The position numbers and the translations under genes are program-made. From Rossellomorea sp. BNER (lineage in GTDB: Bacteria; Bacillota; Bacilli; Bacillales; Bacillaceae_B): a stretch of 54,974 bases of DNA. The notes under the pieces were generated by a model. That model was not told where the DNA came from. It ran no database searches and was given only the letters and a program-made list of their open reading frames with translations. Below are positions 50,568 through 54,974 of the stretch, piece after piece. The stretch lies in the NCBI GenBank assembly GCA_024213275.1, contig JANAVG010000024.1, positions 1 to 54,974 of the forward strand, written 5' to 3'. How positions within the stretch are numbered: the first letter of the stretch is position 1; each line of letters starts with the position of its first letter.

Positions 50568-51038
50568 CTATGTTAGTTCCTGTTGAAGTTCGACAATCTC
50601 TTTAAATCTTTTTTCTGCTTCTTTATTGGAAATATGTTTACTTTCGATTCTCTCCTTCAATCGAATGGTTTCCAAAAAAATTTTATAATCACTAGAAACC
50701 GTAAAATCCATATCTGGATATTTTTTCTCAAGTTTTTCCTTCATTTGTTTCTCTATTTTCTTCATATGAAAACGTTGAAGGTGCTTAACTTTATATGCCA
50801 CTAGTACATCTTTATCCATCCCTTGGATAACGGCGGTATCATATAATTCCTCCATTTTGTCTACATCTTTTTTAATAGCATGTCCGACACTATCCGTTTC
50901 AGGATGATCAACAAGCTCAATTGGAGGCGGATCCGTTTTTTTAATTAAAGCAACTCTGCTGTCATCATGAGGCTCATCTAAATTAGAGCAGGCACAAAAC
51001 AGGAACAATAATGGTACTGCAAATACTAGTTTTTTCAT
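50568..51038 (-). CDS. YhcN/YlaJ-type sporulation lipoprotein
   Basis: A 156-residue lipoprotein: signal sequence, lipobox CACS (Cys18 or so), then a helical, charged domain with DTAVIQGMDKDVLVAYKVKHLQRFHMKKIEKQMKEKLEKKYP that recalls the YhcN/YlaJ family. First gene of the spoVA2-type operon, the place this lipoprotein takes in spoVA2mob. GAGGAG precedes the ATG. The forespore promoter was not found with certainty. Confidence 0.82.
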   Translation of the reverse strand: MKKLVFAVPLLFLFCACSNLDEPHDDSRVALIKKTDPPPIELVDHPETDSVGHAIKKDVDKMEELYDTAVIQGMDKDVLVAYKVKHLQRFHMKKIEKQMKEKLEKKYPDMDFTVSSDYKIFLETIRLKERIESKHISNKEAEKRFKEIVELQQELT

Positions 51039-51228
51039 AATAAACTCCTCTTTTATAGATTATCTTCCCTTATTTTTTTCTTATTTGGGATTTTTATGCC
51101 AATAAAATAGAAAAGCCTGAACAACTTGAACAGTCCTGACTTATGTCTCGACGGCCTATTTTTTGGATCTAGACATCAATAACCCTTATAAATAAGGATT
51201 CCCATCAAAATATTATCCTTTCTTATCC

Positions 51229-51256
51229 AAAAAAAAGATTGCCCAGGAGGACAATC
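51229..51256 (-). terminator. Terminator of the 32-codon gene
   Basis: Minus-strand stem GATTGTCC / GGGCAATC followed by eight T, overlapping the stop codon. Confidence 0.8.
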
Positions 51257-51353
51257 ATTTTTGCTTCTTTCTTTTTTTCCCACATCCGCAACCCTTTTTC
51301 TTTTGAGCAGGCTGAATTTGAACTGAATTGTTTGAAGATGCCGGCATGTTCAT
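51255..51353 (-). CDS. 32-residue basic Cys-Gly micro-protein
   Basis: A tiny frame with a strong ribosome site (AAGGAGGAA, 5 bases before the ATG at 51353) and a terminator at its stop. The product has an Asn/Ser/Gln-rich start and the tail KKKGCGCGKKRKKQK, which might crosslink or bind metal. It lies between the spoVA2-type operon and yjcA. Likely a spore-coat or spore-core micro-protein, by context and by the candidate σK promoter; no family is recognised. Confidence 0.6.
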   Translation of the reverse strand: MNMPASSNNSVQIQPAQKKKGCGCGKKRKKQK

Positions 51354-51384
51354 CGTGCTTCCTCCTTCTTTCCATTCTACTAAA

Positions 51385-51412
51385 TATGATATGAAACAAG
51401 TAAATTGCTTGT
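51385..51412 (-). promoter_or_regulatory. Candidate σK-type promoter of the micro-protein gene
   Basis: Minus-strand CATATCATA (51393-51385) fits the σK -10 pattern CATAnnnTA, with ACA at 51412-51410 about 17 bases upstream as the AC-type -35. It lies about 30 bases before the ATG. Confidence 0.45.
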
Positions 51413-51569
51413 ATCCTTCATCCGCCTAATAATAATTGGCAGTTTCGAAACAAACTGTATTACAGTCTCTACAAGGCATCAACCCTCATCCACATTTATT
51501 CACTAAAAAACTCAAATGCCACAATTAATATTAAAATCTTTAGAAAATAACAGAATTAATGATTGGAAT

Positions 51570-51920
51570 TTAAAACATTTTTTGTACGACAACTTCAATA
51601 ACCGCAGCAACTCCTGCAACAGCAAGAATAGTAATGATTGGGCCGGCAACTACTGGAAAGAAAATAAATAGAAGATAGAGCCCTGCGGCTGACCAAACAC
51701 CAGTACACCAATAACAACTTAAAAGGTCGCCCATAAATCCAGTAATTCCACCAGTTTTCGGAATTAAATAAACTTCTTCTTCTCCATTTTCTGTTTTCTC
51801 TTTTAATTCTTCAAAAAATGGGTTCCTCAAGAATTCAGTAATTTTATCAAAGACGATTAAATGTGTTAAACGAAAGGATGCTAAACAAATGACTAAAAAT
51901 TGAAAGATTGTCAATTCCAA
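51570..51920 (-). CDS. yjcA: DUF1360 sporulation protein YjcA
   Basis: A 116-residue membrane protein (about 120 in B. subtilis). DUF1360 hallmarks are FQFLVICLASFRLTHLIVFDKIT and GDLLSCYWCTGVWSA, with a second hydrophobic half. It starts at TTG 51920 with AAGGAGA; the longer frame from 52043 lacks a site and would overlap the divergent coat gene. In B. subtilis it is a σE-controlled spore protein. Confidence 0.86.
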   Translation of the reverse strand: MELTIFQFLVICLASFRLTHLIVFDKITEFLRNPFFEELKEKTENGEEEVYLIPKTGGITGFMGDLLSCYWCTGVWSAAGLYLLFIFFPVVAGPIITILAVAGVAAVIEVVVQKMF

Positions 51921-52044
51921 TTTAGATTCTCCTTTTAAATAGCCTATTTTCCTAAAAACGGGCGTTTGTCCGTCACTGAAAGCCCTCCCCTGCAATATCT
52001 TATTAATGTAAATAAAATCTTTATAAACAAGGAGGAACTTCAAT

Positions 52045-52542
52045 ATGGGTTGCGGTAGAGATAGAGATGATTTTGATCACAAAAAGCGCAATTGTGTGTG
52101 CGAAGCTGTGCGTGCCATAAAAGATATTCAAGACAACGCAGTTGATGAGTGTGATGAGTGTAGGCTAGATTGCTTTCTTGAGCCACTAGGGTCAATGGTA
52201 AGTCCATCAAATCAACGTCCAAACACTCGTATCTTCAAGTTATACACCAAAAAAGGCGATGTATTTAAAGCTCATACTAAAAAATGGCCATACAAATCAC
52301 CATTTTTCCGTGTAAAAGAAGTCTTTGATAATTGCTGCGCGACACTACAAGTAGTGAAACATAAATGTTCTAAAAATATGAATGCAGATTCTGAGGATGA
52401 ATTCTTTGCTAATGCACTTGGAGAGAATGAGTGGAAATTAACTGGAGACTGTATTACTGTAGATTTAGACTGCTTCTGCGCTATTCAATGTGTAAAAGAT
52501 GTTCACGTAGACTTATTCTGTGACGACAATGATGAAGATTAA
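52045..52542 (+). CDS. cotZ: Spore crust protein, CotY/CotZ family
   Basis: A 165-residue cysteine-rich coat protein. Cys-rich segments CVCEAVRAIKDIQDNAVDECDECRLDC, CCATLQVVKHKC and DCFCAIQC are those of the CotY/CotZ crust proteins, which self-assemble by disulfides on the outermost spore layer. AAGGAGG lies before the ATG. B. subtilis has cotZ and cotY side by side with cotX, cotW and cotV; here only one gene remains, so Y or Z cannot be told apart. Name chosen by synteny with cotO. Confidence 0.9.
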   Translation: MGCGRDRDDFDHKKRNCVCEAVRAIKDIQDNAVDECDECRLDCFLEPLGSMVSPSNQRPNTRIFKLYTKKGDVFKAHTKKWPYKSPFFRVKEVFDNCCATLQVVKHKCSKNMNADSEDEFFANALGENEWKLTGDCITVDLDCFCAIQCVKDVHVDLFCDDNDED

Positions 52543-52571
52543 GAATTGTTAAAATTGAAATAGAATTCTAT

Positions 52572-52672
52572 AAGGGATTCCCCAATGAAAAGGTCCCACT
52601 TGCTTACAAAAGAGAAACCTCTCTAATTGTGTAAAGTGGGAACCCAAATTTCAAATAGGGGCATCCCTATTC
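52572..52672. repeat. Nested hairpin between cotZ and cotO
   Basis: GGGATTCCCC / GGGGCATCCC at the ends and TCCCACTT / AAGTGGGA inside. The nested architecture is like family B but the sequence is different. It sits between convergent coat genes and probably terminates both. Confidence 0.6.
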
Positions 52673-52676
52673 TTTT

Positions 52677-53159
52677 TTATAATCCAATCATTTTAATCTC
52701 ATGTAAAGCGTTTTTCTTAATCCTTACATTATCTCCTTGAAAGGTCTTTACCTCAATGGCTTCACCATCATGTTTGTGGATAATTCCTTTAAAGCTTCCT
52801 TCCTCAGTTACATACACACATGGAAAAGGCGGCCTGCCACTAATTGTAACTAACAAATATTCAATTTTCTCTTCCACATTCATTTCCTTAAAAGGTTTCA
52901 CTCTAAGAAAGGCTGAAGCTCCTTGCAGATCCTCTTCTTTTTCCTTGACAGGTAATTGGAATGAATCTGGAATCTCTTCATCTTGATCAACAGCGGGCTT
53001 CATAACCCGTTTTGCAATCATTTTTGCTTTTTCCTTTTTTACCGGGTCTTGTCTTTTGGATCGAAACGTATCCTGCATATTCGCTTTAACTTCTTGCATC
53101 TTTGGCTGATTTATATACAGTAAAGGATCTCGTCTCTTAACCTCTTTGTCATACCCCAT
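52677..53159 (-). CDS. cotO: Spore coat protein CotO
   Basis: A 160-residue coat morphogenetic protein (YjbX). The basic N-terminal YDKEVKRRDPLLYINQPKMQEV and the C-terminal NVEEKIEYLLVTISGRPPFPCVYVTEEGSFKG are conserved in CotO. GGAGGTG precedes the ATG. It lies beside cotZ and fabI as in B. subtilis. It assists CotH-dependent coat assembly and is likely σK-regulated. Confidence 0.9.
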   Translation of the reverse strand: MGYDKEVKRRDPLLYINQPKMQEVKANMQDTFRSKRQDPVKKEKAKMIAKRVMKPAVDQDEEIPDSFQLPVKEKEEDLQGASAFLRVKPFKEMNVEEKIEYLLVTISGRPPFPCVYVTEEGSFKGIIHKHDGEAIEVKTFQGDNVRIKKNALHEIKMIGL

Positions 53160-53227
53160 CTAGACACCTCCATAACATACTCTATATTATATGTATGCGA
53201 GAGGTGCCCATTGGTTTCATTGAATTA

Positions 53228-53245
53228 AGAAAAGCGGAAGCTCCT
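53228..53245. repeat. Short GCGGAAGC repeat fragment (family D)
   Basis: GAAAAGCGGAAGCTCCTT between cotO and fabI, a third occurrence of the core seen at 23066. Confidence 0.4.
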
Positions 53246-53294
53246 TAAAGCAAAAAGAAGCTGATCCAATGAAACGGATCAGCCCCTTACTTCG

Positions 53295-54068
53295 TTAACC
53301 TAGAATATGATAGCCTGAATCGACATGTATATTTTCACCAGTTATTCCTCGTGACATATCGCTAGCAAGGAATACTGCTGTGTCTCCTACTTCCTCTGGT
53401 GTAGTATTGCGACGAAGTGGTGCACGTTCTTCAATTTCTTTTAAGATACTGTTAAAGTCACTAATACCTTTTGCTGATAGCGTACGAATTGGCCCAGCTG
53501 AAATAGCATTCACTCTAATCCCTTGCTTACCTAAATCATTGGCTAAGTATTTTACACTAGCTTCAAGTGACGCTTTTGCTACACCCATAACGTTATAATT
53601 GGCGACAACACGCTCGCCTCCAAGATAAGTCATACTAATGATGCTTCCGCCTTCCGTCATTAAATCTTTAGCCACTTTACAAACGGCAGTTAGCGAATAA
53701 GAGCTAATATTGTGAGATAATAAGAACCCTTCGCGTGTCGTGTTCATATAGTCACCAACAAGCTCTTCCTTATTAGCAAAAGCTATACAATGTGCTAATC
53801 CATGGATCACGCCAACCTCTTCTTTAATCGTATGGAAACACTTCTCTATATCTTGATCATTTGTTACATCGCATGGTAAGACAAGACTTTCTTCTCCATC
53901 AAGGGAAGAAGCAAGATCCTTAACACTCTTTTCTAATCGTTCACCTGCATATGTAAAAATTAACTTTGCTCCTGCATTATGCAATGATCGCGCAATCCCC
54001 CATGCGATACTGCGTTTATTGGCAACACCCATAACCACATAGGTTTTACCTTGAAGTGAAAGAGACAT
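53295..54068 (-). CDS. fabI: Enoyl-[acyl-carrier-protein] reductase FabI
   Basis: A 257-residue NADH- or NADPH-dependent reductase that completes each fatty-acid elongation cycle. Cofactor site VVMGVANKRSIAWGIARSL, catalytic residues in YLGGERVVANYNVMGVAKASLEA (Tyr-x6-Lys) and the C-terminal SDMSRGITGENIHVDSGYHILG are intact. AGGAGG precedes the ATG. Location next to cotO matches B. subtilis. The target of triclosan-class inhibitors. Confidence 0.95.
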   Translation of the reverse strand: MSLSLQGKTYVVMGVANKRSIAWGIARSLHNAGAKLIFTYAGERLEKSVKDLASSLDGEESLVLPCDVTNDQDIEKCFHTIKEEVGVIHGLAHCIAFANKEELVGDYMNTTREGFLLSHNISSYSLTAVCKVAKDLMTEGGSIISMTYLGGERVVANYNVMGVAKASLEASVKYLANDLGKQGIRVNAISAGPIRTLSAKGISDFNSILKEIEERAPLRRNTTPEEVGDTAVFLASDMSRGITGENIHVDSGYHILG

Positions 54069-54147
54069 AATATGATCCTCCTATTAATACAAGTTATTAG
54101 TACCTGATACTAATTTTAACTTATTATTTATTATTTTAAAAGGGTTT

Positions 54148-54633
54148 CTACAAAATTCTCTTCTTAACCTCTTCTATCTGTTGTAAATGACGCCATTCGT
54201 GTTTCCCAATTAATTCAAAAACTTGCCAAATAGGCATTTCTCCAAAGCGATGATGATTCATCGAATGGTTGGAAAGGTCATTTTCTTTGAAGTAGTTTAA
54301 AAAGTCATGAGTTTTTTTTCTAGAGTTTAATAATTTAGAAACTAGTTGGTCCTTAGAATGAAAGTTACTAGGCGGCTCTATAGGAGCGACATGTTTCTGA
54401 TTACGATCATCCAACGGTGATAAATTTGCTGGGGCTACACGAATATTATTCCCTTCCATTGCTGCTTGATTCGCGAGCTTCAAAAACCTACCTTCTGCAG
54501 CAATTAAGTGAAGAATAATTTCTGAAATATTCCACTCCAGATCTGATGGTTTTGTATTGATCTCTTGATCACTAAGTGATTCTATTGAATTGATAACCAT
54601 CTCTCTAACCTCATCAATCTTTTTTTCCCACAT
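54148..54633 (-). CDS. DinB-family protein
   Basis: A 161-residue four-helix protein of the DinB superfamily. The metal-site histidines can be seen: LEWNISEIILHLIAAEGRFL and the final GKHEWRHLQQIEEV, with HHRFGEMPIWQVFE between. Members are metal-dependent thiol transferases or damage-inducible proteins; function here unknown. AAGGAG precedes the ATG. Confidence 0.85.
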   Translation of the reverse strand: MWEKKIDEVREMVINSIESLSDQEINTKPSDLEWNISEIILHLIAAEGRFLKLANQAAMEGNNIRVAPANLSPLDDRNQKHVAPIEPPSNFHSKDQLVSKLLNSRKKTHDFLNYFKENDLSNHSMNHHRFGEMPIWQVFELIGKHEWRHLQQIEEVKKRIL

Positions 54634-54787
54634 CTACTGTCTCTCCTTATTTTCATGATATTTGATCTTAAAATGAATTTTCAGTCCGCTTCGTTACTAG
54701 ATTATTTCGTGATTTCTTAAAAAAAATCCTTCTATAAAGATCACCTGGTTTTTCCCTTGATTGACTATAGGAACTATTTTAATACAA

Positions 54788-54892
54788 GGCTGTTTTCGTT
54801 AACTTTGTTGCTATTTTACAAAAAGAGTAGTGGTTGATGGTTGGCTTTCACAAAATCCATTTATAAAACAACAATCTTTGGAAAAGAGCCTA
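54788..54892. repeat. Repeat family A, short copy
   Basis: GGCTGTTTTCGTTAACTTTG at the left and AACAACAATCTTTGGAAAAG at the right; interior nearly matches the copy at 32519-32605. Confidence 0.85.
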
Positions 54893-54902
54893 ATCTAAAA
54901 AA

Positions 54903-54974
54903 TGAGGCTGGGACAAAAACTAGCCGAAAACAAAAATAAGAGTCTCTGATCATCAAAAAAGATGGTCAGAGACT
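54903..54974. repeat. Start of another repeat at the window edge
   Basis: GGCTGGGACAAAAACTAGCC, then a hairpin AGTCTCTGATCATC / GATGGTCAGAGACT that reaches the last base. The GGCTGGGACAAAA opening is common to a third dispersed bacillar repeat, cut here by the window edge. Confidence 0.55.

Noticed and set aside
1..54974. Phage, defence island, toxin-antitoxin or biosynthetic gene cluster
   Set aside because: No integrase, capsid, restriction, Cas, NRPS/PKS or paired toxin gene motifs were seen; the XRE regulator at 35798 has no toxin partner.

Overview
The window comes from a low-GC, endospore-forming member of the Bacillaceae. The evidence is a σI/RsgI pair, alpha/beta-type SASP, SpoVIF, YjcZ, CotY/Z-type crust protein, CotO, SpoVA proteins, B. 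subtilis-like Shine-Dalgarno sites, and three classic Firmicute riboregulators: a SAM-I riboswitch, a yybP-ykoY Mn2+ riboswitch and a T-box. No phage, CRISPR, restriction system, transposase or plasmid genes were seen. Most of the window is chromosomal core and shell genes, sprinkled with non-coding repeat elements.

Layout. (1) 1-15,340 is a block matching the B. subtilis order ykoY / sigI-rsgI / sspD / ktrD / ykrP / kinE / ogt / mtnA / mtnK. It covers methionine salvage under a SAM riboswitch, DNA repair plus a cytoplasmic multi-PAS kinase, a membrane acyltransferase, a B12-type radical SAM protein, a K+ channel subunit, a spore DNA-binding protein, the σI regulon switch and a Mn2+ exporter-type TerC protein under its riboswitch. 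(2) 15,340-25,345 holds a SwrC-like RND pump with a palindromic operator, membrane proteins of unknown role, a T-box(Tyr)-controlled NhaC-family transporter, a CAP-domain lipoprotein, PrfC and a YueH-like protein. (3) 25,500-34,630 holds NupC, a stand-alone MurE, two peptidases, an orphan tryptophan 2,3-dioxygenase and small unknowns. (4) 34,830-37,830 is gene-poor: YhfH-like protein, cold-shock protein, small HTH protein, tRNA-Val, a mini WYL-like protein and gene remnants. (5) 37,890-41,600 is a TAXI-TRAP solute uptake operon. (6) 42,330-54,640 is a second block matching B. subtilis yjcH-yjcG-yjcF / spoVIF / yjcZ / yjcA / cotZ / cotO / fabI.

The most interesting genetic system is inside block 6. 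Between yjcZ and yjcA sits an extra five-gene operon: YhcN/YlaJ-type lipoprotein, SpoVAC, SpoVAD, SpoVAEb, DUF421 protein. It has the composition of the mobile spoVA2mob operons known to alter spore heat resistance and germination, but is lodged in the chromosome in the middle of a conserved spore-coat/sporulation neighbourhood. Upstream of it lies a 32-codon basic Cys-Gly micro-protein gene with a candidate σK promoter.

The second theme is repeats. One MITE-like family (100-220 bp, ends GGCTGTTTTCGTAAACT...) occurs at least eight times and exists in short and long modular forms. A second family (about 100-140 bp, nested inverted repeats beginning near GGGCTGTCCCA) occurs at least six times. 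One copy lies inside the TRAP operon and could tune mRNA stability.

Several start codons were moved from the longest open frame to a downstream start with a proper ribosome binding site. In two cases (mtnK, ykoY) the longer frame would translate a riboswitch. Family assignments come from motifs and synteny recalled from B. subtilis; no database search was run.
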